64,000 bases of DNA. It comes from Clostridia bacterium. GTDB taxonomy: Bacteria; Bacillota; Clostridia; Oscillospirales; Acutalibacteraceae. Shown piece by piece: positions 44,010 to 52,271 of the stretch. Location of the stretch: NCBI GenBank assembly GCA_017397845.1, contig JAFQHU010000006.1, positions 1 through 64,000 of the forward strand, read 5' to 3'. The position numbers were made by a program, and so were the translations under genes. How positions within the stretch are numbered: the stretch's first letter is position 1; the number at the start of each line of letters is the position of its first letter. The notes under the pieces are model-generated. The model was not told where the DNA came from, ran no database searches, and was given only the letters and a program-made list of their open reading frames with translations.

Positions 44010-45206
44010 ATGACAGCGGGAATAGTGTGTGAATATAATCCCTTTCACAAAGGACATCTTTATCATATCATAAAAACCAAAGAAGCGGGAGCGGATTTCA
44101 TTGTCTGCGTAATGAGCGGAAATTTCGTTCAGAGAGGCGAATGTGCCTATGCGGACAAATGGACCCGTGCAAAGGCGGCCATAGTCTGCGGAGCCGATGT
44201 TGTTATCGACCTTCCCGTGCCTTGGGCATGTGCTTCGGCTGAAAACTTTGCGCGGGGCAGCGTAGGACTTCTCTGCGATTTCGGTATAGATATGCTTTCC
44301 TTTGGCAGCGAAAGCGGGGATGCACAGCTTCTGAAACGCTGTGCAGATGCCCTTGACGACCCTGATATTGCTGCTTATATTAAAGAAAAGATGGCTTCGG
44401 GAGCTTCTTATCCTGCGGCACTCTGTGAGGCTGTGGGAAAAAAATACGGCGAAAAAGCATCTTCGCTTCTTTCTTCACCAAACAGCACTCTCGCCGTGGA
44501 GTACATCCGTGCTTTAAATAAAATCTCACCCGATGTAAGAATTCTTCCCGTAAAAAGGAAGGGAAGCGGTCATGACAGTGAGGAAATAGCCGAGGGAACG
44601 GCGAGTGCAAGTAAAATCCGTACCTTTGAAAAGCTCTCATTTGCAGCGGAATATTTACCCGAAAAAGCCTTTTCTCTTTTTGAAAAAGCCTTTTCTGAGG
44701 GTAACGGCCCTTATAATATGAAAACGGGAGAAAGAGCCGTGCTTTCTGCTGTGCGTGAAATGAAAAAAGAGGATTATTCCCTTTATGTCACCGATTCGTC
44801 GGGGCTTGCAAACCGTATTTACGAAGCCGCCCGGACAGCCGGTTCTCTCGATTCTCTTTACGAAAAAGCCAAAAGTAAAAACTTTACTCATTCGAGAGTG
44901 CGCCGTGAGGTTATGAATCTTTTTCTTAAAATACCGAAGGATATGTCAAAGGAAAAGGTTCCCTATATGCGTATTCTCGCCGTAAGTGAAAAAGGTATTT
45001 CGCTTCTCAGCAGGGCAAAGGAAAATTCCTCTGTTCCTGTTATCACCCGTCACAGTGAAACGGTAAAGCTTTCCGAAAGGGGAAAGGAAGTATATTCACT
45101 TCAGTGCTCATCTACAGATAAGTTTGCCCTATTTACGGAAAAAATAAGGGAATGCTCACTGGAGCAGAAAAATTCAATGATAAAAATTAACGCTGACAGC
45201 ATCTGA
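44010..45206 (+). CDS. tmcAL: tRNA(Met) cytidine acetate ligase (YlbM)
   Basis: A 398-residue nucleotidyltransferase-fold enzyme that uses acetate and ATP to make N4-acetylcytidine at the wobble base of elongator tRNA-Met in Firmicutes. The N-terminal EYNPFHKGH (8-16) carries the HxGH-type nucleotide motif. MSGNFVQRG and FGSESGD follow, all typical. GAGGTGAG precedes ATG. Length matches the family. Confidence 0.92.
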   Translation: MTAGIVCEYNPFHKGHLYHIIKTKEAGADFIVCVMSGNFVQRGECAYADKWTRAKAAIVCGADVVIDLPVPWACASAENFARGSVGLLCDFGIDMLSFGSESGDAQLLKRCADALDDPDIAAYIKEKMASGASYPAALCEAVGKKYGEKASSLLSSPNSTLAVEYIRALNKISPDVRILPVKRKGSGHDSEEIAEGTASASKIRTFEKLSFAAEYLPEKAFSLFEKAFSEGNGPYNMKTGERAVLSAVREMKKEDYSLYVTDSSGLANRIYEAARTAGSLDSLYEKAKSKNFTHSRVRREVMNLFLKIPKDMSKEKVPYMRILAVSEKGISLLSRAKENSSVPVITRHSETVKLSERGKEVYSLQCSSTDKFALFTEKIRECSLEQKNSMIKINADSI

Positions 45207-45223
45207 CCGTCAGCGTTTTTTTA
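45189..45223. terminator. Terminator between convergent tmcAL and mtaB
   Basis: A perfect 9-bp stem (45189-45197 with 45209-45217), then a T-run. The left arm overlaps the tmcAL 3' end. Confidence 0.8.
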
Positions 45224-46513
45224 TTCGATTTCACCTATACAAAAATCATCCTCTGCGGAAATTTCCTTTATAATCACATCGACCGTTTTGTGGCACATTT
45301 CCCCGGAAATTTTCGCTTTTACGGGGATATAATTTGCGGTGTGTCCGCATAAATATCCGTCCTTATCCACTGTTTCGAAAAGCACCGAATATTTTCTGCC
45401 GATTTGCTTTTTAAAGAAATCAAGCCTTATTTCTTCGGCTGTCTGCATCATTATGCGGCTTCTTTCTTCCTTCGTTCTTTTGTCGATTTGACCGCCGAAG
45501 CCTTCTGCCTTTGTTCCTTTTCTGACGGAGTAGGGGAAAACATGTACCTTTTCGAAGCCTATTTCCTTAACGAAATCGAGGCTTTCTCTGAAATCCGCCT
45601 CGCTTTCACCTGCGAAGCCTACCATCACATCGGTGGTGAGTGTGCAATCCTCAAAGCTTTCACGGAGCTTACGGCAAATTTGTCTGTATTCGTCGGCTGT
45701 ATAGTGGCGGTTCATTGTTCTGAGAGTTTTGTCGCATCCGCTTTGCAAAGATATGTGAAATTGAGGGCACAGCTTTTCGCATTTGGCAAGATTTTCTATA
45801 ACCCCGTCTGTCAGATGGTCGGGTTCGAGAGAGCCTAAACGTACACGCTCTATGCCTTCCGTATCGTTCGCCGCCTTTACCGCATCGGGGAATGTAAGAC
45901 CTATATCCGAGCCGTAGGAGGAAAGATTGATACCTACGAGAACTACTTCCTTATATCCGCCCTCTGCCAAAGCTTTTATCTCCTCTTTCAGCTCGCTGAG
46001 AGGCTTCGAGCGTACTCTGCCCCGTGAATAGGGGATGATGCAGTAAGAGCAGAATCGATTACACCCGTCCTGAATTTTAATGTATGCTCTGGTTCTTTCT
46101 TCGAAACGGCTGATGGTCGTACCTGAAAAGCTGTCTCCCTTTTTGTGCTCTTTGATTTCGAAAACACGGGAGCCGTATTTCATAAATTGCTCTATCGCGT
46201 TTGCGATTTCCTCATTGTTTCTGTTACCCAAGATAATATCAGCTTCAAGCAATTCCTTTGATTTTTCGGGGTAAGCCTGTGGCATACAGCCGGTGAGAAC
46301 TACTATGGAGCCGGGATTATTTCTTTTAAAACGTCTTACGGCCTGTCTTGTCTTCTGGTCTGCGGCGGCAGTCACCGTGCAGGAATTTACGATGAATATA
46401 TCCGCATTACCGTCGGTTACGGTTTCGTATCCTCTTTTGCTGAGTGCTTCGCTTATCGCCTGGCTTTCGTATTGGTTGACCTTGCAGCCTAAAGTGTAAA
46501 ATTTAACTTTCAT
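45221..46513 (-). CDS. mtaB: tRNA t6A37 methylthiotransferase
   Basis: A 430-residue radical-SAM enzyme that converts t6A37 to ms2t6A37 in ANN-decoding tRNAs. The N-terminal cluster ligands are Cys10 (TLGCKVNQYES), Cys45 and Cys76. The radical-SAM CxxxCxxC ligands are Cys151, Cys155 and Cys158. A TRAM domain ends the protein. The TLGCKVNQ start distinguishes MtaB from MiaB. A small XRE regulator gene lies 55 bases upstream on the same strand. Confidence 0.93.
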   Translation of the reverse strand: MKVKFYTLGCKVNQYESQAISEALSKRGYETVTDGNADIFIVNSCTVTAAADQKTRQAVRRFKRNNPGSIVVLTGCMPQAYPEKSKELLEADIILGNRNNEEIANAIEQFMKYGSRVFEIKEHKKGDSFSGTTISRFEERTRAYIKIQDGCNRFCSYCIIPYSRGRVRSKPLSELKEEIKALAEGGYKEVVLVGINLSSYGSDIGLTFPDAVKAANDTEGIERVRLGSLEPDHLTDGVIENLAKCEKLCPQFHISLQSGCDKTLRTMNRHYTADEYRQICRKLRESFEDCTLTTDVMVGFAGESEADFRESLDFVKEIGFEKVHVFPYSVRKGTKAEGFGGQIDKRTKEERSRIMMQTAEEIRLDFFKKQIGRKYSVLFETVDKDGYLCGHTANYIPVKAKISGEMCHKTVDVIIKEISAEDDFCIGEIE

Positions 46514-46568
46514 TGTTGTTTTTTCCTTTTATTTTATGGATATATTATATTCCATTATTAATTAAAGG

Positions 46569-46817
46569 TCAAGTTTCGTCGGGAGTTAAAAGCCACATTA
46601 CATCAACATTTAATACTTCTGCAATAATTTTCAGCTCATAGTCGGCAACAAACCGTGTTCCCGCTTCGATTCTGCTTATGCTGTCACGCTCAATTATCAC
46701 TCCTGCAACCTGTAATCTTGCGGCGAGATCGCTTTGAGAAAGCCGTTGTTTTTGTCTTGCCTGTCTTATCTTATCTCCGCATAAATTTTTCCTTCCGTTA
46801 TAGTCGTAAATTTTCAT
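46569..46817 (-). CDS. Small XRE-family DNA-binding protein
   Basis: An 82-residue helix-turn-helix protein of the Cro/C1 type: GDKIRQARQKQRLSQSDLAARL (about 14-35) gives the first helices, and DSISRIEAGTR the recognition end. It is almost only the HTH domain. It is divergent from an AT-rich coiled-coil membrane gene and could repress it, as such pairs often do. GGGGTG serves as ribosome site. Confidence 0.85.
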   Translation of the reverse strand: MKIYDYNGRKNLCGDKIRQARQKQRLSQSDLAARLQVAGVIIERDSISRIEAGTRFVADYELKIIAEVLNVDVMWLLTPDET

Positions 46818-46865
46818 TTGAACACCCCATAATCATATTGTTTGTGTTAATAATCAACATTTTTC

Positions 46866-46894
46866 TTGACATTAGCACAGTTTTTGAGTATTAT
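46866..46894 (+). promoter_or_regulatory. Promoter of the coiled-coil membrane gene
   Basis: TTGACA at 46866-46871 and TATTAT at 46889-46894, 17 bases apart. It lies in the 116-base gap to the divergent XRE gene. Confidence 0.7.
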
Positions 46895-46933
46895 GGTGTT
46901 AAAGATCAGCAAAATTAAAATTGAGGTGAAAAT

Positions 46934-47917
46934 ATGAGTAAAAGAAATCAGGAAATCGAAAGAATATATATTGAACAGGTTAGAAATATCGAGACGGCAG
47001 GGTACTGTCTCAGAATGAAAGAAACTACTTTTAACAGAAACTTGAAACAATGGCAAAAAAAGTTGACTGAAATTGAAAAAGAATATAAAAAAGTTGAAAC
47101 TGAAATTATTGTTCCTGAAAAGCCAACGATGGCAGATAAAATTTTTGCTTCTGTAATTGAAGTATTGGTTAATATGTTTTTGGTTACAATTTTTTCTATT
47201 GTTATAGGATTAATATTGGGATTTATAATAGGCACAATAGTTTTTTTGGTAAATGAATTCGATGGATTTCGTGCAACTTTTAGAACTGTTTTGTTTGTGA
47301 CTGTCATCATAGCAGAATTATTGGGTTTTTGGTATTCTGTGGACGAGATTCGTGATATTTTTTCGGAAAAGAAATATGAGGAAAAAATAGAGAAAAATAT
47401 GGAAAAAAGAAAATTAAACGCTGAAAAGAAAACTGAATTAGATAAAAATCGTGAGGAAACAATCAAACATGAAGAAAATTTGTTGAGTAATTTGCAAAAG
47501 ATTAAAACTGAATGCAAAAAAATATCGGAAATTAAAAACTCTCTTTATAGTATTAACTGGATTCCATTACAATACCGAGATATTAGAGTGATATATTACA
47601 TCTGTGATATGGTCACAACTTCCGACATCAGTATCGATGAAGCATTAAAGTTTTATCTGATGCAGGAAGCAAACAATAAATTAGATGAAATAATCGAAAG
47701 ATTAGACGAAATAATAGATAATCAGCACCAGATGATTATGAATCAAGCTGTTATAACGTCTCAGAACAAGGAATTAATCAGTAAAAATACAAAAATGATT
47801 AATAAACTTGCCTCCATAGAGAATAACACAAAATTAGCGGCCGACTATGCGGCTATCGGAGTAAACTATGCTGAAGCAAACGCATATATTTCAATGGCAA
47901 CATATTTGAAAAAATAA
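46934..47917 (+). CDS. Coiled-coil membrane protein of unknown function
   Basis: A 327-residue AT-rich protein. An N-terminal coiled coil (about 1-60) precedes two strong hydrophobic helices (about 75-106 and 115-137). A second Lys/Glu coiled coil (about 147-200), a short non-coiled domain and a third coiled coil (about 245-295) follow. No catalytic motif and no signal peptide. GAGGTG precedes ATG. Composition differs from the neighbours and suggests a laterally acquired accessory gene. The adjacent XRE gene is a candidate regulator. Confidence 0.75.
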   Translation: MSKRNQEIERIYIEQVRNIETAGYCLRMKETTFNRNLKQWQKKLTEIEKEYKKVETEIIVPEKPTMADKIFASVIEVLVNMFLVTIFSIVIGLILGFIIGTIVFLVNEFDGFRATFRTVLFVTVIIAELLGFWYSVDEIRDIFSEKKYEEKIEKNMEKRKLNAEKKTELDKNREETIKHEENLLSNLQKIKTECKKISEIKNSLYSINWIPLQYRDIRVIYYICDMVTTSDISIDEALKFYLMQEANNKLDEIIERLDEIIDNQHQMIMNQAVITSQNKELISKNTKMINKLASIENNTKLAADYAAIGVNYAEANAYISMATYLKK

Positions 47918-47924
47918 AAGCTTT

Positions 47925-47960
47925 AAAATATCGTAAGGAGTTTTCTTTGCGATATTTTTT
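47925..47960 (+). terminator. Rho-independent terminator
   Basis: A 9-bp AT-rich stem (47925-47933 with 47950-47958) runs into Ts. Confidence 0.7.
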
Positions 47961-48008
47961 GTTTTATTTACATTTTAGTTTTCATATTTATAATTTGAGG
48001 TGATAAAT

Positions 48009-49166
48009 ATGAAAAGGTCAATAGCCTTAATAACATCAATGATATTTTTCTTAACTCTTTTCACTTTTTCCGTCTCTGCCGAGAATGAAAGTGAAATAAC
48101 GGTCAATGCTGAAAGTGGGGTGCTGATGGATGTGCAGACGGGTCAGGTGCTCTATGCGTTTAATGAAAATAAACAGCTTTACCCTGCCTCCGTTACCAAA
48201 ATAATGCCCTTGCTTCTTTTTATGGAAGCACTTGACAGCGGAAAGCTTTCTCTCACAGAAACCGTCACGGCGAGTCCCGATGCCGCATCAAAGGGCGGCA
48301 GTCAGATATGGCTCAAGGAAGGGGAGCAGATGACCGTTGACGAGCTTCTCCGTGCCACAGCCATAGCCAGTGCCAACGATGCCTGTACGGCTTTGGGTGA
48401 GCATATTGCAGGAAGCGAAGAGGCTTTCGTAAATATGATGAACGAAAGAGCAAAAGCTCTCGGTATGAAAAATACTCATTTTGTCAATTGCTCAGGTCTT
48501 GACGACGACACCTCGGAGCATCTGACGACAGCCTATGATATCGCTCTTATGTCCCGTGAGCTTTTAAAGCACGAAAAAATCACCGATTATACCACCGTGT
48601 GGATGGACAGCCTCAGAAACGGCGACACACAGCTTGTAAACACCAACCGTCTTGTACGCTTTTATAAAGGTACCACGGGTCTTAAAACGGGTACTACCTC
48701 AAAAGCGGGTCATTGTCTGTCCGCTTCGGCTGAAAGAGACGGTCTGCATCTGGTTGCAGTGGTAATGGGGGCGAAAAACAGCACTGACCGTTTCGAGGGA
48801 GCCAAGGCAATGCTTAACTGGGGCTTTGCAAACTATGAAAACGTAACTCCCGAAATTGACCTGTCCGCCTTACAGCCGGTCAGAGTCATAAAGGGCATAG
48901 ACTCTCACGTGGAGCCTCAGCTATCGGCAGTGGAAAGTCTCACTCTCAAAACGGGCGAAAAGCAGTCTCTCGAAACGAAAATCACCCTCTGTGAGGATGT
49001 GGAAGCACCTGTTGAGGAAAATCAGATTTTGGGCAAAATAGAGCTTATTTTGGGAGATAAGACAGTTGCAGAGTATGACCTAAAGGCAAAAAAAGCTGTA
49101 GGAAGGATAAATATCCTGATTATGGCGGGCAGAATTTTAAAAAGTATTACAAAAGGTTTGGAATAA
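48009..49166 (+). CDS. D-alanyl-D-alanine carboxypeptidase (DacF/PBP5 type)
   Basis: A 385-residue low-molecular-weight penicillin-binding protein that trims the terminal D-Ala of peptidoglycan stem peptides. A signal peptide (to about residue 24, ending Val-Ser-Ala) precedes the catalytic motifs SVTK (61-64), SAN (121-123) and KTG (226-228). A C-terminal beta domain and an amphipathic membrane anchor (about 360-385) follow. ATG 48009 follows GAGGTGAT, and the GTG at 48000 overlaps that site. Could be dacF or dacA, context does not decide. Confidence 0.92.
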   Translation: MKRSIALITSMIFFLTLFTFSVSAENESEITVNAESGVLMDVQTGQVLYAFNENKQLYPASVTKIMPLLLFMEALDSGKLSLTETVTASPDAASKGGSQIWLKEGEQMTVDELLRATAIASANDACTALGEHIAGSEEAFVNMMNERAKALGMKNTHFVNCSGLDDDTSEHLTTAYDIALMSRELLKHEKITDYTTVWMDSLRNGDTQLVNTNRLVRFYKGTTGLKTGTTSKAGHCLSASAERDGLHLVAVVMGAKNSTDRFEGAKAMLNWGFANYENVTPEIDLSALQPVRVIKGIDSHVEPQLSAVESLTLKTGEKQSLETKITLCEDVEAPVEENQILGKIELILGDKTVAEYDLKAKKAVGRINILIMAGRILKSITKGLE

Positions 49167-49180
49167 TATCAATATTAAGG

Positions 49181-49209
49181 TTGACAAATCCCATAATTTG
49201 TATTAAAAT
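49181..49209 (+). promoter_or_regulatory. Promoter of pgi
   Basis: TTGACA at 49181-49186 and TAAAAT at 49204-49209, 17 bases apart. Confidence 0.75.
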
Positions 49210-49248
49210 ACAGAAAATGCCACAATTATTAATTTAGGAGTATAACGT

Positions 49249-50589
49249 ATGTCAGCAAAATTAACAAAAAAATACGTTTCTTCTTTTATAACGGATGAGG
49301 AAATAGCCTCTTATCAGCCGAAAATTACTGCCGCTCACGATGCTTTACACGGCAAAACAGGTGCAGGCAAAGATTTTACAGGCTGGGTTGACCTTCCCGT
49401 TGATTATGATAAAGAAGAATTTGCACGCATTAAAGCAGCGGCAGAAAAAATAAAAAACAACAGTGATGTCCTTATCGTAATCGGTATCGGCGGCTCCTAT
49501 CTCGGAGCCAGAGCTGCCATCGAATTTGTAAAGGGACAGAATTATAACGATACCCGAAAGGGTACTCCCGCCATCTATTATGCAGGCAACAGCATTTCAT
49601 CCACTTATCTCGATGAAATTATTTCGATCTGTGACGGCAAAGATTTTTCCGTTAATGTTATTTCCAAATCAGGTACCACCACAGAGCCCGCCGTTGCCTT
49701 CAGAATTTTCCGTGAAATGCTCATCGAAAAATACGGCAAAGAAAAAGCAGCCGAAAGAATATTTGTTACCACAGACAAAGAAAAGGGCACACTTAAAAGC
49801 TTCGCCGACAAAGAAGGCTACGAAACCTTCGTTGTTCCCGATGATGTGGGCGGCAGATATTCCGTTCTTACCGCTGTGGGTCTTCTTCCCATCGCCGCCG
49901 CAGGTGTTGATATTGACGCACTTATGGCCGGCGCCGCCAAAGCACGTGAAGAGCTTATGAGCACCTCTATAGAGGAAAATGACTGTTATAAATATGTTGC
50001 TGTCCGTAACGCTCTTTACAATAAAGGCAAAAAGACAGAAATGTTTATATCCTACGAACCCTGCTTCACCATGATGAATGAATGGCTCAAACAGCTTTTC
50101 GGTGAAAGTGAAGGCAAAGAGAGTAAGGGACTTTTCCCCACCTCAGCCATTTTCTCAACTGATCTTCATTCTCTCGGTCAGTACATTCAGCAGGGCGAAA
50201 GAATAATGTTTGAAACGGTTATTCATTTTGAAAAGCCCCGTAAGGAAATATATATCAAAGAAGATGCTGAAAACGTTGACGGTCTTAACTTCCTTGCTGG
50301 AAAGACCATGGATTTTGTCAATAAGCAGGCATACAGGGGAACAGTGCTCGCTCATAATGACGGTCTTGTGCCCAATATCATCATCAAAAACGGTGATATG
50401 AGCGAAAATTCATTAGGTTATCTCATTTACTTTTTCGAAAAGGCCTGTGCAATATCAGGTTATGTTCTCGGTATCAATCCCTTTGACCAGCCGGGCGTTG
50501 AAAGCTACAAAAAGAATATGTTTGCACTTTTAGGCAAACCCGGTTACGAAAAAGAGAAAGAAGTACTTGAACAAAGATTAAGTAAGTGA
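49249..50589 (+). CDS. pgi: Glucose-6-phosphate isomerase
   Basis: A 446-residue enzyme interconverting glucose-6-phosphate and fructose-6-phosphate in glycolysis. Sugar-phosphate-binding blocks [11 protein letters not shown] and [11 protein letters not shown] are present, as are [12 protein letters not shown] and a C-terminal [13 protein letters not shown]. This is the shorter Firmicutes form. TTAGGAG precedes ATG. It has its own promoter. Confidence 0.96.
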   Translation: MSAKLTKKYVSSFITDEEIASYQPKITAAHDALHGKTGAGKDFTGWVDLPVDYDKEEFARIKAAAEKIKNNSDVLIVIGIGGSYLGARAAIEFVKGQNYNDTRKGTPAIYYAGNSISSTYLDEIISICDGKDFSVNVISKSGTTTEPAVAFRIFREMLIEKYGKEKAAERIFVTTDKEKGTLKSFADKEGYETFVVPDDVGGRYSVLTAVGLLPIAAAGVDIDALMAGAAKAREELMSTSIEENDCYKYVAVRNALYNKGKKTEMFISYEPCFTMMNEWLKQLFGESEGKESKGLFPTSAIFSTDLHSLGQYIQQGERIMFETVIHFEKPRKEIYIKEDAENVDGLNFLAGKTMDFVNKQAYRGTVLAHNDGLVPNIIIKNGDMSENSLGYLIYFFEKACAISGYVLGINPFDQPGVESYKKNMFALLGKPGYEKEKEVLEQRLSK

Positions 50590-50599
50590 TATAATATAC

Positions 50600-50628
50600 T
50601 TGTAATTGATTCGGAATTGTGTTATACT
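50600..50628 (+). promoter_or_regulatory. Promoter of the small P-loop gene
   Basis: TTGTAA at 50600-50605 and TATACT at 50623-50628, 17 bases apart. Confidence 0.6.
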
Positions 50629-50664
50629 TGTTCCGATGAAACAAATAAAAGGAGGAAATATAAA

Positions 50665-51081
50665 ATGATTTCTATTATTTTAGGTCACAAAGGTGCAGGA
50701 AAAACCAAACATTTGATTTCTTGTGTAAACGAGGCAGTCGAAACCTCGAAGGGTAACGTTGTCTGTGTTGAAAAGGAAACCAAATTAACATATGATGTTA
50801 ACTACCGTGCAAGACTTATTGCTACTGACGATTACGAAGTAAAGGGCTATGATGCATTTTACGGTTTCCTTGCAGGTGTTTGCGCCGGCAACCATGACAT
50901 CACCGATGTTCTCGTTGACGCCACTCTCCGTATCGGCGGCAGAGACTATACCGAGCTCGCTGTTTTCCTTGAGAGAATTTATGAGCTCTCTTCCGTTAAC
51001 GAAAAAGATTTCGTATTCACCATTTCCGCAGACAAAGAAGAGCTTCCCGAACGCATCTTCAATTTCTGCAAAGTTATCTGA
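50665..51081 (+). CDS. Small P-loop protein of unknown function
   Basis: A 138-residue protein with a Walker A motif, GHKGAGKT (7-14), right at its N-terminus and a possible Walker B, DVLVDATLRI (about 85-94). It is a complete minimal P-loop domain, too short for a known kinase family I can name. ATG 50665 follows AAGGAGGAA. It has its own promoter and terminator, so it is an independent unit between pgi and rnhB. Nucleotide binding is likely, function unknown. Confidence 0.75.
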   Translation: MISIILGHKGAGKTKHLISCVNEAVETSKGNVVCVEKETKLTYDVNYRARLIATDDYEVKGYDAFYGFLAGVCAGNHDITDVLVDATLRIGGRDYTELAVFLERIYELSSVNEKDFVFTISADKEELPERIFNFCKVI

Positions 51082-51101
51082 TTTATTTATCAAACAATAT
51101 G

Positions 51102-51131
51102 GGGCTGTTTCGTTCAGGGACAGTCCTTTTT
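51102..51131 (+). terminator. Rho-independent terminator
   Basis: A 10-bp stem with G-T pairs (51102-51111 with 51117-51126), then TTTTT. Confidence 0.65.
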
Positions 51132-51156
51132 GTGATTTTTGACACGGAGGATAAAA

Positions 51157-51756
51157 ATGAATTTTGATATAGAAAAAGAGGTAATGGCGGAGGGTTATCG
51201 GATCGTCTGCGGTGTGGATGAGGCGGGCAGAGGTCCTCTTTGCGGACCTGTTTGCGCTGCGGCCGTAATTTTACCCCTTGACTGTGAAATAGAGGGTATC
51301 AACGATTCGAAAAAGCTCAGCGAAAAAAAGCGTGAGCAGCTTTTTGATGTTATCACCGAAAAGGCGGTAGCGTACAGTATACATATGGTTGATGCCGGGA
51401 CCATCGACGAAATAAATATCCTGCAAGCTACCTTTCTCGCTATGCGCACAGCCGTCGAAAAGCTCGGTGTAAAGCCCGATATTGCTCTTATCGACGGCAA
51501 CGGCAAGCCGGGACTTTCCATAGCAGAAAAAACTGTGGTAAAGGGTGACGCCAAATCCGTATCCATCGCAGCCGCATCCATTCTTGCTAAAGTTACCAGA
51601 GACAGATATATGCTCGAAGCGGATAAAAAATATCCCGAATACTTTTTTGCGAAGCACAAGGGCTACGGTACAAAGCTTCATTATGAGGCTATAGCTGAAC
51701 ACGGAATATGCCCTGAGCACAGACGAACCTTCCTCAAAAAGATTTTAGGTGAGTGA
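51157..51756 (+). CDS. rnhB: Ribonuclease HII
   Basis: A 199-residue nuclease cutting RNA in RNA:DNA hybrids and at single ribonucleotides. The active-site start GVDEAGRGPLCGPV has Asp21 and Glu22. LIDGN and the later KVTRDR/HKGYGT blocks complete the family pattern. ATG 51157 follows ACGGAGG. The next gene, yraN, starts one base after the stop, a conserved pairing. Confidence 0.95.
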   Translation: MNFDIEKEVMAEGYRIVCGVDEAGRGPLCGPVCAAAVILPLDCEIEGINDSKKLSEKKREQLFDVITEKAVAYSIHMVDAGTIDEINILQATFLAMRTAVEKLGVKPDIALIDGNGKPGLSIAEKTVVKGDAKSVSIAAASILAKVTRDRYMLEADKKYPEYFFAKHKGYGTKLHYEAIAEHGICPEHRRTFLKKILGE

Positions 51757-51757
51757 A

Positions 51758-52144
51758 ATGGAAAAGGGGATTACGGGTAAAAAAGGTGAAGAATTTGCCG
51801 CTGAATATTACCGTAAGCTTGGCTGCACCGTAAAAGAGATGAACTATCATTCCCGTTACGGCGAAATCGATGTTATAGCGGAAAATGAAAGTCATATTGT
51901 GTTTTGTGAGGTTAAAACCCGAAGCGGTGCCTCACGTACAAATCCGGGTGAGGCTGTGGACGGAAAAAAACAGCAAAGGCTTACTCTGACAGCTTTTAAA
52001 TATCTCGAAAAAACGGAATGTGAAAAGCTTCCTCGCTTCGATGTTTTCGAGGTATGGATGAATGAAGGCAGAATATACAAGTTCAACATTATAGAAAACG
52101 CCTTTGATGCCGCTGATTTTTCGGGCAGATATGATCTTTTCTGA
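51758..52144 (+). CDS. yraN: YraN-family (UPF0102) nuclease-like protein
   Basis: A 128-residue protein with the restriction-endonuclease-like core: GKKGEEFAAEYY at the N-terminus, then GEIDVIAE and VFCEVKTR, giving the D-x(n)-E-x-K metal-site pattern. It is often encoded beside rnhB, suggesting a role in DNA repair or recombination, not established. ATG 51758 is preferred to GTG 51749 because AGGTGAG overlaps that GTG. Confidence 0.92.
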   Translation: MEKGITGKKGEEFAAEYYRKLGCTVKEMNYHSRYGEIDVIAENESHIVFCEVKTRSGASRTNPGEAVDGKKQQRLTLTAFKYLEKTECEKLPRFDVFEVWMNEGRIYKFNIIENAFDAADFSGRYDLF

Positions 52145-52159
52145 TTTGTTGGCTGATTA

Positions 52160-52194
52160 AAAGCAGACTCCGCTGACGGGTCTGTTTTTATTGT
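52160..52194 (+). terminator. Rho-independent terminator
   Basis: An imperfect stem of CAGACTCC against GGGTCTG, followed by a T-run. Confidence 0.6.
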
Positions 52195-52204
52195 TAAATA
52201 AACC

Positions 52205-52233
52205 TTTACTTTTTATAATTAATGTGTTAAAAT
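52205..52233 (+). promoter_or_regulatory. Promoter of thrC
   Basis: TTTACT at 52205-52210 and TAAAAT at 52228-52233, 17 bases apart. The roughly 40-base leader has no T-box. Confidence 0.65.
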
Positions 52234-52271
52234 GAAACGATTAAATCTCTTTATTTTCAGGAGGTAGCATT

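Noticed and set aside
52205..52271. Possible T-box leader before threonine synthase
   Set aside because: The leader is about 40 bases and lacks the conserved T-box sequence and stem structure.
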